This document shows, piece by piece, positions 7,866 to 16,340 of a stretch of 64,000 bases of DNA; the stretch's first letter is position 1, and each line of letters opens with the position of its first letter. The notes beneath the pieces were generated by a model that saw only the letters and a list, made by a program, of their open reading frames with translations, searched no databases and was not told the DNA's origin. This DNA comes from Limnospira platensis. GTDB lineage: Bacteria > Cyanobacteriota > Cyanobacteriia > Cyanobacteriales > Microcoleaceae. Where the stretch lies: NCBI RefSeq assembly GCF_046480435.1, contig NZ_PKGC01000001.1; one strand, given 5' to 3'. The position numbers were made by a program, and so were the translations under genes.

Positions 7866-10532
7866 ATGGTTAACCGAGTGACCAATATCGAAGAATTAGA
7901 GAACTTGATTGCGCGGGTAAAAGCAGCCCAGCAAGAATTCTCTGGCTTCACTCAAGAACAGGTAGACTACATTTTTAAGAAAGCTGCCCTAGCGGCTAAT
8001 GCGGCGCGTATACCTCTAGCTAAAATAGCAGTCGAAGAAACAGGTATGGGGGTGGTTGAGGATAAAGTGATTAAAAATCACTTCGCCTCAGAAATCATCT
8101 ACAACAAGTATAAAAACACCAAAACCTGTGGTGTTATTGAATCCGATAAATCCTTCGGATTCCAAAAAATCGCCGAACCTGTGGGCATCTTAGCAGGTAT
8201 TGTCCCCACTACTAATCCCACCTCTACAGCTATTTTTAAGGCCTTAATTGCCCTAAAAACTCGCAATGGGATTATATTTTCACCCCACCCCCGCGCCCAA
8301 AAATGTACTAATGAGGCGGCGCGTATTATTCTGGAAGCAGCCGTTGAAGCCGGTGCGCCGGAAGATATTATTGGTTGGATTGATGAACCAACAGTTCCCC
8401 TATCTCAAGCCTTGATGCAGCATCAGGATATTAAACTGATACTCGCTACAGGGGGTCCGGGAATGGTGCGGGCTGCTTACTCTTCCGGGCGGCCCTCTTT
8501 AGGTGTTGGAGCGGGGAATACTCCGGCTTTAATTGATGATTCTGCTCATATTAAAATGGCGGTATCTTCGATTATCCTGAGTAAGACTTTTGACAATGGC
8601 ATGATTTGTGCTAGTGAACAGTCTGTAATTGTCGTTGATTCTATTTATGACCAGGTGCGGGAGGAATTTCTCAGCCGTGGTGCTTATTTCCTCACCCCAG
8701 AAGAAACCGATCGCATGGCTAACGTCATTTTTGTAGACGGTCATCTTAACCCCGAAATTGTCGGTCAAACTGTTAATAAATTGGGAGGAATGGCTGGGCT
8801 AAATCTTCCTGATAATACCCGTGTGATTATCGGGGAACGACCGGAAATTGATGATGATGACCCCTTCGCCCATGAAAAACTATCGCCGGTTTTGGTTATG
8901 TATCGGGCGAAAGATTTTGAGGATGCGGTTCTGAAGGCTGAACGTTTGGTACAGTTGGGAGGTCGTGGTCACACCGCTGCCTTGTATACTTCCCCTAATA
9001 ATACTGCTCATATTAACGCCTTTGAGGGTAAGGTACAAACGGCGCGGGTGTTAATTAATACCCCTTCATCTCAAGGGGCGATCGGAGATTTGTATAATTT
9101 CCGTCTTGACCCTTCTTTAACTCTGGGTTGTGGAACTTGGGGCGGTAATTCCATTAGTGAAAACGTCGAACCTACTCACCTGTTAAATATTAAAACCGTC
9201 GCCGAACGACGGGAAAATATGCTGTGGTTCCGAGTCCCTCCCAAAATCTATTTCAAGTATGGTTCCCTACCCGTCGCTTTGCGAGAGTTGGCAGGTAAAA
9301 AACGGGCTTTTATTGTCACTGATAAGCCTTTGTTTAACTTAGGAATTACCGCATCTCTTGAGGAAGTCCTCGAAGAAATCGGGGTTAAATATGACGTTTT
9401 TTATGATGTTGAACCTGACCCGTCTTTGGATACCGTACAACGGGGTTTAACTCTCATGAATACCTTTGAACCCGATGTTATTATTGCCATTGGTGGTGGA
9501 TCGCCTATGGATGCGGCTAAGATTATGTGGCTCATGTATGAACATCCAGATATTGAGTTTGAAGGTTTGGCGATGCGATTTATGGATATCCGTAAACGGG
9601 TCTATGATTTGCCGCCGCTGGGGGAAAAAGCACTAATGGTAGCAATTCCTACCACTTCGGGAACTGGTTCGGAAGTGACACCCTTTGCTGTGGTTACCGA
9701 TCGCCGCAATAATATTAAGTATCCTTTGGCAGATTATGCCTTGACTCCTAATATTGCGATCGTTGACCCCGAATTGGTGTTAAATATGCCCAAAAGTTTA
9801 ACATCTTTTGGCGGTATTGATGCCTTAACTCACGCCTTAGAAGCCTTTGTTTCCGTCTTGGCTTCCGAATACACTAATGGCATGGCTTTAGAAGCCATTC
9901 GGCTGATTTTCAAGTATCTGCCTAGTTCCTATAAAAATGGCGCGAATGACCCGAAAGCACGGGAAAAAATGCACTATGCCTCTACCATGGCTGGGATGGC
10001 TTTTGCTAATGGTTTCTTAGGCATTTGCCATTCCATTGCCCACCAATTAGGCGGGACTTTCCACATTCCCCACGGTTTAGCGAATGCCTTGATGATTAGC
10101 CATGTAATTCGCTACAATGCCACTGATGCACCCTTCAAACAAGCCACTTTCTCCCAATACAAATATCCTAACACTAAATGGCGTTATGCTCGGGTGGCCG
10201 ATTATTTGCATTTGGGAGGGAATACTGATGATGAAAAAATCGATCGCCTAATTTTGGCTATTGAAGAACTCAAGCATCAGGTAGGCATTCCTAAAGCCAT
10301 GAAAGAAGTCGTTAAAGAAAGCGAAGCCGAGTTTTTAGCTAAAGTTGATGAAGTCGCCGATCAAGCCTTTGATGATCAGTGTACAGGGGCTAATCCTCGC
10401 TATCCCTTAATTGAGGATCTCAAGCAACTGATTATTGATGCCTATTATGGTCATCCCGTGGTGGCGAGTGAAAATAATGGCAAAACTGTATTTCCGACCT
10501 TTGGCCCGGAACCAGTCATGATGGGTGAATAG
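7866..10532 (+). CDS. adhE: Bifunctional acetaldehyde-CoA/alcohol dehydrogenase AdhE
   Basis: Reduces acetyl-CoA to acetaldehyde and then ethanol with two NADH, a fermentative electron sink used by cyanobacteria in dark anoxia. The 888 residues match the family (E. coli 891). The N-terminal aldehyde dehydrogenase half (about 1-440) has the catalytic cysteine C248 in NGMICASEQS. The C-terminal iron-dependent alcohol dehydrogenase half (about 455-870) has the NAD-site GGGSPMDAAK (543-552) and the metal ligands D652, H656, H722 and H736. The aligned E. coli ligands differ by one position. AdhE forms helical filaments (spirosomes). It is transcribed alone, ends in a probable terminator, and has a structured leader that may carry redox or oxygen control. 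Confidence 0.96.
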   Translation: MVNRVTNIEELENLIARVKAAQQEFSGFTQEQVDYIFKKAALAANAARIPLAKIAVEETGMGVVEDKVIKNHFASEIIYNKYKNTKTCGVIESDKSFGFQKIAEPVGILAGIVPTTNPTSTAIFKALIALKTRNGIIFSPHPRAQKCTNEAARIILEAAVEAGAPEDIIGWIDEPTVPLSQALMQHQDIKLILATGGPGMVRAAYSSGRPSLGVGAGNTPALIDDSAHIKMAVSSIILSKTFDNGMICASEQSVIVVDSIYDQVREEFLSRGAYFLTPEETDRMANVIFVDGHLNPEIVGQTVNKLGGMAGLNLPDNTRVIIGERPEIDDDDPFAHEKLSPVLVMYRAKDFEDAVLKAERLVQLGGRGHTAALYTSPNNTAHINAFEGKVQTARVLINTPSSQGAIGDLYNFRLDPSLTLGCGTWGGNSISENVEPTHLLNIKTVAERRENMLWFRVPPKIYFKYGSLPVALRELAGKKRAFIVTDKPLFNLGITASLEEVLEEIGVKYDVFYDVEPDPSLDTVQRGLTLMNTFEPDVIIAIGGGSPMDAAKIMWLMYEHPDIEFEGLAMRFMDIRKRVYDLPPLGEKALMVAIPTTSGTGSEVTPFAVVTDRRNNIKYPLADYALTPNIAIVDPELVLNMPKSLTSFGGIDALTHALEAFVSVLASEYTNGMALEAIRLIFKYLPSSYKNGANDPKAREKMHYASTMAGMAFANGFLGICHSIAHQLGGTFHIPHGLANALMISHVIRYNATDAPFKQATFSQYKYPNTKWRYARVADYLHLGGNTDDEKIDRLILAIEELKHQVGIPKAMKEVVKESEAEFLAKVDEVADQAFDDQCTGANPRYPLIEDLKQLIIDAYYGHPVVASENNGKTVFPTFGPEPVMMGE

Positions 10533-10565
10533 GTTTTCAGTCACCTAATCAATAGAAGTTAATTT

Positions 10566-10606
10566 AAGAGGCGGGTTTCTGACTAGATCAGATCCCCTCT
10601 TTTTTT
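10566..10606 (+). terminator. Probable rho-independent terminator of adhE
   Basis: AAGAGG at 10566-10571 can pair with CCTCTT at 10596-10601, with a smaller inner CTGA/TCAG stem, followed by seven T (10600-10606). It sits 34 bp after the adhE stop and before the mrp operon. The stem is short and the loop large, so the call is tentative. Confidence 0.5.
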
Positions 10607-10725
10607 GATCACATGGGAGACAGCATACCCATAAATATTTTGGTGTCTGACTCATGTATAATCCAAATATTAGATTCTCACTAAGAACCTGATGTGAGTA
10701 ATTATCTGGATGACCATAACAACCC

Positions 10726-12186
10726 ATGACCTATATCACCATCGTCTTGATATTACTGCCAATTTTGGTAGGATTTTGCATTTATCTATTCCCCAAAATA
10801 GATCGCTATTCGGCTATGGCCGTTGTCCTGATGTCTTTTGCTTACGGGTTATGGGTTATTTTGGAACCCCCAAACCTGAATATACAACTACTGAATAACT
10901 TTGGTGTTCAACTATTCATTGACCAAACCAGTGGCTACTTGATATTGACCAACGCCCTAGTCACCATGGCGGTGATTTTATACTGTTGGTCGTCCCGGCT
11001 TTCTGGGTTGTTTTTTACTCAGATATTAATTGTTCATAGCAGCCTTAACTCCATTTTTCTCTCCCAGGACTTTATCAGTCTATATGTGGCTTTAGAAGTC
11101 TTAGGAATAGGCGTTTTTTTATTAATTGCTTATCCTCGCAGCGATCGCTCTATTTGGGTAGGCTTACGCTATCTATTTGTCAGCAATACCGCCATGCTAT
11201 TCTACCTGGTAGGAGTCGCCCTCGTCTACCAAGCCCATCATTCCTTTGCCTTTGCTGGCTTACGGGGTTCCTCCCCAGAGGCTATATCCCTTATCTTCAT
11301 GGGTTTATTAGCCAAGGGTGGTATCTTCGTCTCAGGGTTATGGCTACCCATGACCTATGCTGAATCAGAAACCCCTGTTTCCGCCCTTCTCTCAGGAATT
11401 GTCACCAAAGCCGGAGTTTTTCCCTTAGTACGTTTAGCCTTAATTCTACCCGAATTTAGCCCAATTCTCAGCATCTTTGGGGTAGCTGCCGCCTTGTTAG
11501 GTGCAATTTATGCCATTTTTGAACAAGACACCAAACGCACCCTCGCTTTTAGCAGTATTTCCCAATTAGGTTTTATCATTGTCGCCCCCGTCGCCGGAAG
11601 TTTTTATGCCCTCAGTCACGGCTTAGTTAAATCCGCTTTATTCCTCATAGAAGGAAGCCTGCCCAGCCGCAACTTTAAACAACTGCATCAACAGCCCATT
11701 AATACTTTTCTCTGGCTAATTCTACTCCTGGCTAGTTTGTCTATATCTGGTTTCCCGCTGTTATCTATTTTTTCAGCCAAAGCTCTAGTTTTTAAAGACT
11801 TGTCAACTTGGGAAGATATCGCCCTCAATATTGCCTCAGTCGGAACCGTGATATATTTTGCCAAATTTATCTTTATTCCCCACCAACAATCCGCCGATTC
11901 CGAAAAATTTGACTCTCACAAGTTGGCATTACTTCCCGCTATAGGTATTCTGTTTATTGCCTTAATTTGTGCCAATAGTCTCTATTACGAGTCCACCTAT
12001 TCCGTCGAGAAGATTACTAAGGCTTTAGCTACTATTGGGGTGGGTTGGTTAGCCTATTTTCTGATTTTCAAAAATTCCCTAATTAACCTGCCCAAAACTT
12101 GGGAAAAATTAGACCACCTGATGGGGGTCATGACCCTGAGTTTAACCGCTATATTTTGGCTAGTTGTGTGGTTGAAAATCTCCTAA
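10726..12186 (+). CDS. mrpD1: Mrp antiporter subunit D, first copy (NuoM/MnhD-like)
   Basis: Membrane subunit related to the proton-pumping subunits of complex I. It has 486 residues with about 14 helices and the conserved lysine-bearing region SGIVTKAGVFPLVRLALILP, plus SISQLGFIIVAP in the following helix. It is the first gene of an eight-gene Mrp operon that exchanges Na+ (or other cations) for H+. A second gene of equal length and closely similar sequence lies at 12656-14116, so the two are paralogues. Cyanobacterial operons of this kind (as in Anabaena) have two D-type subunits and lack a full-length MrpA, which this copy probably replaces. The D1 label follows gene order. Confidence 0.88.
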   Translation: MTYITIVLILLPILVGFCIYLFPKIDRYSAMAVVLMSFAYGLWVILEPPNLNIQLLNNFGVQLFIDQTSGYLILTNALVTMAVILYCWSSRLSGLFFTQILIVHSSLNSIFLSQDFISLYVALEVLGIGVFLLIAYPRSDRSIWVGLRYLFVSNTAMLFYLVGVALVYQAHHSFAFAGLRGSSPEAISLIFMGLLAKGGIFVSGLWLPMTYAESETPVSALLSGIVTKAGVFPLVRLALILPEFSPILSIFGVAAALLGAIYAIFEQDTKRTLAFSSISQLGFIIVAPVAGSFYALSHGLVKSALFLIEGSLPSRNFKQLHQQPINTFLWLILLLASLSISGFPLLSIFSAKALVFKDLSTWEDIALNIASVGTVIYFAKFIFIPHQQSADSEKFDSHKLALLPAIGILFIALICANSLYYESTYSVEKITKALATIGVGWLAYFLIFKNSLINLPKTWEKLDHLMGVMTLSLTAIFWLVVWLKIS

Positions 12187-12320
12187 ATTTTGGACACAAT
12201 AAAACACGAGATTTGGGCTAACTAAATTTTGCCAAAATCCCTAAAAAGATGTTTTGTTTTTTGCCGAAATCGTGTATGCTTTACATATAATTCATCAACT
12301 CCTTTAGCTGACAGATAATT

Positions 12321-12659
12321 GTGTTAGAGTCGTTAGTATTCGCCTCCGTGATGTTCGGATTTTTCGGCATCATTCTCAAAAAGAACCTGATGATGAAAAT
12401 TATCTCCATGGATGTGATGAGTACAGGGGTAATCGCCTATTATGTACTCATCGCCTCACGGGATGGCTTTTTTACACCGATTATCGGTAATGCCGCAGAT
12501 AATGGCACTTATGCCGACCCGGTGCCACAGGCGGTGATTTTGACGGCGATCGTAATTGGCTTTTCCGTCCAAGCATTAATGCTGGTTGGTGTCATAAAGT
12601 TAGCCCGCGATAACCCCACCCTAGAAACCGACGAGATCGAAAAGAACAATACCCCATGA
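12321..12659 (+). CDS. mrpC: Mrp antiporter subunit C (NuoK-like)
   Basis: Small membrane subunit of 112 residues, related to complex I NuoK, with three predicted helices (about 4-23, 28-45, 70-93). The start is a GTG at 12321, giving MLESLVFASVMFGFFGIILK. There is no nearby ATG before the first helix is lost. It overlaps the following mrpD2 by four bases (ATGA). The preceding 134-bp gap is longer than any other in the operon, so an internal promoter before this gene is possible. Confidence 0.88.
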   Translation: MLESLVFASVMFGFFGIILKKNLMMKIISMDVMSTGVIAYYVLIASRDGFFTPIIGNAADNGTYADPVPQAVILTAIVIGFSVQALMLVGVIKLARDNPTLETDEIEKNNTP

Positions 12660-14116
12660 CCAATATTACGATCGCATTGATAGCATTACCAATGTGTATG
12701 GGGTTCAGTATCTATTTACTCCCCAAACTCGATCGCTATCTGGCCATTTTCACAGCCCTTTGTTCCCTAGCTTATGGGTTGCAGGTTCTGTTAAATGATA
12801 CAGATTTATCAATCCAGCTACTAGATAACTTCGGTGTTCAACTATTAGTTGATCAACAAAGTGGCTACTTTATCTTGACCAACGCCCTAGTCACCATGGC
12901 AGTGGTTTTTTACTGTTGGAACCGGGGTAAATCCGCCTTTTTTTATGCCCAGGCTATCATTTTACATGGCAGTGTTAATGCCACATTTGTTTGTCAAGAT
13001 TTTATTAGCATATATGTAGCCCTAGAGGTGTTAGGAATCGCAGTTTTCCTGTTAATTTCCTATCCTCGTAGCGATCGCTCCATTTGGATAGCCTTACGCT
13101 ATCTATTTGTCAGCAACACCGCCATGCTATTCTATCTGATTGGGGTCGGTCTTGTCTACCAAGCCGCTCATTCCTTTGCCTTTAGTGGCTTACGGGTTTC
13201 CCCTCCAGAAGCCATAGCCCTTATCCTAATGGCACTATTAGTCAAAGGTGGCGTGTTTGTCTCTGGGTTATGGCTACCGCTAACCCACTCCGAATCAGAA
13301 ACCCCCGTTTCCGCCCTCCTTTCAGGAGTCGTAGTCAAAGCCGGAGTATTTCCCCTAATTCGTTGCGCTCTCATTGTACCAGAGATTGACCCAGTGCTAA
13401 GAATCTTTGGTATTAGCACCGCCATTTTCGGCGTAGTTTATGCTGTTTTTCAAAAAGACACCAAGCTAACCCTAGCTTTTAGCACCATTTCCCAATTAGG
13501 ATTTGTCCTCGCCGCCCCCGTAGTTGCTGGGTTTTATGCCCTCACCCACGGCTTGGTTAAATCAGCTTTATTCTTAATAGCTGGAAGCCTACCCAGTCGC
13601 AGCTTTAAGCAACTACAGTCCCAGCCCATTAATACCTCCGTTTGGATACCATTATTGATAGCTAGTTTATCCGTGTCTGGTTTCCCCTTACTGGCAGGTT
13701 TTGGGGCGAAAATGGTCACCTTTAAAAATCTGTTATCTTGGCAAGACATCATCCTAAATATAGCCGCCATAGGAACCACAATATACTTTGCCAAATTCAT
13801 CTTTATTCCCCATACTCAACTACCAGAAACCCCAGAAACTGAGGCAAAGCAGCGGGGACTATTGCCAGCCATGGTAATTCTCCTGGGGGGGCTAATTTTG
13901 GCTAACTTTTTCTATTATCAATCAGCTTATACTATTGATAATATTGTCAAATCCCTGGTAACTATAGGTAGCGGATGGTTGGCTTATTTTGTGCTGTTTA
14001 AAAACTGGGAAGTTAACCTATCCAGAAACTGGGAAAAGTTGGAACATATTATTGGTGGAATGACTATCATGTTAACAGTGATGTTTTGGTTTGTTTTTGC
14101 GGTGAGTATAGCATGA
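12656..14116 (+). CDS. mrpD2: Mrp antiporter subunit D, second copy (NuoM/MnhD-like)
   Basis: Second 486-residue NuoM/MnhD-type subunit of the operon. It is collinear with mrpD1 (both begin MT-ITIALI-type, both have YPRSDRSIW, the KAGVFPLIR region and a STISQLGFVLAAP helix). It probably forms one of two tandem ion channels in the complex. Its ATG overlaps the mrpC stop and its stop overlaps the mrpE start, showing translational coupling. The pair arose by duplication, with clear divergence since. Confidence 0.88.
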   Translation: MTNITIALIALPMCMGFSIYLLPKLDRYLAIFTALCSLAYGLQVLLNDTDLSIQLLDNFGVQLLVDQQSGYFILTNALVTMAVVFYCWNRGKSAFFYAQAIILHGSVNATFVCQDFISIYVALEVLGIAVFLLISYPRSDRSIWIALRYLFVSNTAMLFYLIGVGLVYQAAHSFAFSGLRVSPPEAIALILMALLVKGGVFVSGLWLPLTHSESETPVSALLSGVVVKAGVFPLIRCALIVPEIDPVLRIFGISTAIFGVVYAVFQKDTKLTLAFSTISQLGFVLAAPVVAGFYALTHGLVKSALFLIAGSLPSRSFKQLQSQPINTSVWIPLLIASLSVSGFPLLAGFGAKMVTFKNLLSWQDIILNIAAIGTTIYFAKFIFIPHTQLPETPETEAKQRGLLPAMVILLGGLILANFFYYQSAYTIDNIVKSLVTIGSGWLAYFVLFKNWEVNLSRNWEKLEHIIGGMTIMLTVMFWFVFAVSIA

Positions 14117-14511
14117 TTAAATATCTATCTCTCAACTTAATTCTGCGATTAGCTATTTGGTTTCTGATTACTGCTGACCTGAGTTTAGCTAATATCATTA
14201 TCGGGGTGAGTGTGTGTTTACTATTACCTGGTCGTCGGCCCTCTAAGGCGGCTTTGAAAGACTGGTTTCGGGCTTTTGGGGAAGTGATTAGGTCAGTACC
14301 TCAAGCCTACATAGAGGCTTTTGAGATTATCTTAAAACCCCATAATTACGAAGATATCACCATGGAAAGAGTTAAACCCCAAAGGACACCTGGTTTAATT
14401 TTTTTAGATATCTTTATCATTACCTTTACCCCCAAAACCATTGTTTTAAAATATCACCAAGAGGGCTGGTATGAAGTCCATTGGGTACGTCGCAGGAGGC
14501 CTGACTCATGA
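14113..14511 (+). CDS. mrpE: Mrp antiporter subunit E
   Basis: Subunit E of the Mrp complex, 132 residues from the ATG at 14113, which overlaps the mrpD2 stop (ATGA). A longer reading from 14086 would run inside mrpD2 and is unlikely. There is one or two N-terminal helices (residues 1-35, LILRLAIWFLITADLSLANI), then a soluble region with the family-like DIFIITFTPKTIVL segment. MrpE is needed for assembly of the complex rather than ion transport itself in other bacteria. It overlaps mrpF by four bases. Confidence 0.85.
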   Translation: MIKYLSLNLILRLAIWFLITADLSLANIIIGVSVCLLLPGRRPSKAALKDWFRAFGEVIRSVPQAYIEAFEIILKPHNYEDITMERVKPQRTPGLIFLDIFIITFTPKTIVLKYHQEGWYEVHWVRRRRPDS

Positions 14512-14768
14512 ACACCATCTTAATGATGATGCTGGTAGCTTTAATGATTCCTATTTACGAAGCCTGCCAAGATGATAATATTTGGCAAAAGGTGTTAGCA
14601 TTTTCTAGTATTGCTAGTAAAACATCCATCATGATTCTAGTTGTCTCGGTCTTAAGAGATGATTGGATGATTGGCGTAGTTGGGGTAATTATTCTCAGTG
14701 TTGGGAATGCGTCTTTAATGCTATTGGCTCAAATTCTTAGACGCATGAGTGATGTATTAACTAAGTGA
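14508..14768 (+). CDS. mrpF: Mrp antiporter subunit F (MnhF-like)
   Basis: Tiny membrane protein of 86 residues with three hydrophobic helices, at the place and of the size of MrpF/MnhF. Sequence similarity is weak by eye: MNTILMMMLVALMIPIYEAC at the N-terminus and DDWMIGVVGVIILSVGNASL in the last helix. The call therefore rests mainly on position between mrpE and mrpG. The start overlaps mrpE (ATGA), and three bases separate it from mrpG. Confidence 0.7.
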   Translation: MNTILMMMLVALMIPIYEACQDDNIWQKVLAFSSIASKTSIMILVVSVLRDDWMIGVVGVIILSVGNASLMLLAQILRRMSDVLTK

Positions 14769-14771
14769 ATC

Positions 14772-15053
14772 ATGATTAACTTATTCAGTGACCTTTTGAT
14801 GTTACTTGGGGTGGTCTTTTGGTTTTGGGGAACCTTTCCCCTCGTGGGCGATCGCTCAGTATTATTCAAACTACATGGTTTATCAGTCTCTGATACCTTG
14901 GGTTCCATGACCATAGTTGTCGGACTATTACTGAGAATTCCCAGCGAATGGCCCCTGCTCATTCTCGCCATTATCTCTTTGGCAATTTGGAATACTGTTT
15001 TAGGATATGTATTAGCTTACTGTTCCAGTAGTGAAGGTGACGATGAACGATAA
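14772..15053 (+). CDS. mrpG: Mrp antiporter subunit G
   Basis: Membrane subunit of 93 residues matching MnhG/PhaG, with three helices. The family feature near residues 22-45 (PLVGDRSVLFKLHGLSVSDT) corresponds to the loop between TM1 and TM2 that usually reads as LH..T.SDTLG. It is preceded by mrpF with a three-base gap and overlaps the following DUF4040 gene by 11 bases. Confidence 0.85.
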   Translation: MINLFSDLLMLLGVVFWFWGTFPLVGDRSVLFKLHGLSVSDTLGSMTIVVGLLLRIPSEWPLLILAIISLAIWNTVLGYVLAYCSSSEGDDER

Positions 15054-15672
15054 TACTATCTATCTCATTACGGCATTAATGCCTCTAGCCACCGCCATGG
15101 TAGTTTTACAAGTTAACCCCTATCATGCCTTAGTAATTCGTGGTATATTGGGTGCTGTGGCTGCTTTGGTTTATGCCATCTTAGGGGCTGCAGATGTAGC
15201 CTTAACTGAAGCATTAGTGGGGACGATGCTGGCAATTACTCTGTATGGCGTGGCGGTGCGTTCTTCTTTGGTCATGCGTTTGGGTGTCTTAAAAGAGGAA
15301 TTACAACTGCCGGAAAGCGATCGCCCTTTTGGTAAAATTGTCGATGAATTGCGCTTAATTTTTCGCCAACATTATATGCGGGTTGAATTAGTACCTTATA
15401 AGGACTTAGAAGAGTTACATCATGCCTTAGTCACCAAGGAAATTCATGCCACTTGTATTCAGCCTTTACATTCCCTATTTGCCAGTCCATACCCCACCCA
15501 ATCTAATCAACCAAAACCTGGAGAAACTACAGAACCATCAGAACCGGAACCTTTACCCTATTACACCACAACTAGAATCAAACGGCTCCATGAGATTATG
15601 GAAGCCGAACTGACATCATCCATAACCATTTTAAACTATTTTAACTTAACAGAATCTGGGGAGAAACATTAA
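15043..15672 (+). CDS. Mrp subunit A C-terminal-type protein (DUF4040/MbhD-like)
   Basis: 209 residues from the ATG at 15043; a GTG at 15031 is an alternative. The N-terminal half has two to three helices with the MbhD/DUF4040 signature ADVALTEALVGTMLAITLYG (about residues 47-66). This part corresponds to the small domain near the C-terminus of canonical MrpA, here encoded separately. The C-terminal half is soluble and includes a Pro/Glu-rich linker (about 160-175), ending in a short helical tail. In Anabaena-type operons the gene in this position is called mrpA although it lacks the NuoL-like domain. The soluble extension has no assigned function. Its stop overlaps the mrpB start (TAATG). 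Confidence 0.78.
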   Translation: MNDNTIYLITALMPLATAMVVLQVNPYHALVIRGILGAVAALVYAILGAADVALTEALVGTMLAITLYGVAVRSSLVMRLGVLKEELQLPESDRPFGKIVDELRLIFRQHYMRVELVPYKDLEELHHALVTKEIHATCIQPLHSLFASPYPTQSNQPKPGETTEPSEPEPLPYYTTTRIKRLHEIMEAELTSSITILNYFNLTESGEKH

Positions 15673-16334
15673 TGAAATGGGTTTATATCGCTGTGGGTGT
15701 CATACTTTATATCAAGATGTTGTTGATATCCAACCCAATTGATGAATGGTTGGGTCCTTCCATTGTGGAAGTAGTAGTGCAAGATAGTGGTGTACCTAAT
15801 GCGGTTTCTGGCATCATTTTCAGAAATCGCCTATATGATACCATCTTCGAGGTAGTGGTTTTTACTATCTCAATTATGGGCTGTAATTTTTTACTCGCCA
15901 ACGAGAAACCCCTGAGTAAAGTATATCGATTTACTGATCAACCCTCCATTGTTTTAGCGCGACTAGGGGCAACTATTGCGGCTTTGGTGAGTATTGAATT
16001 AGCCATTAGGGGTCATCTTAGCCCTGGGGGTGGTTTTGCGGCCGGAGTAGCCGGAGGGACGGCGATCGGTCTAATTGCGATCACTTCTCCACCGGAGTTA
16101 ATGCAGGGAATTTATCAGCGTTGGCAGGCATCTATTTGGGAGAAAATTTCCGTCCTCATCTTTATTTTATTGTCGGTAATTACTCTGTTTGGTATAGAAT
16201 TCCCCCACGGGGAATTAGGGAGTTTAGTCAGTGGTGGCATTATGCCATTACTGAATATTTTAGTCGCCTTAAAGGTGGCTTTGGGGTCTTGGGCAGCGGT
16301 GTTAATTTTTATTCGCTATCGGGGCTTATTATAG
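15672..16334 (+). CDS. mrpB: Mrp antiporter subunit B
   Basis: Last gene of the operon, 220 residues. After an N-terminal extension with one or two helices (1-75) it has the MnhB core, with SIELAIRGHLSPGGGFAAGV (about 110-129) holding the family's HxSPGGGFxxG signature. Three further helices follow. It is translated from an ATG overlapping the preceding stop. The gene ends only six bases from the convergent ABC1 kinase gene, with no obvious shared terminator. Confidence 0.88.
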   Translation: MKWVYIAVGVILYIKMLLISNPIDEWLGPSIVEVVVQDSGVPNAVSGIIFRNRLYDTIFEVVVFTISIMGCNFLLANEKPLSKVYRFTDQPSIVLARLGATIAALVSIELAIRGHLSPGGGFAAGVAGGTAIGLIAITSPPELMQGIYQRWQASIWEKISVLIFILLSVITLFGIEFPHGELGSLVSGGIMPLLNILVALKVALGSWAAVLIFIRYRGLL

Positions 16335-16340
16335 GTTAAT

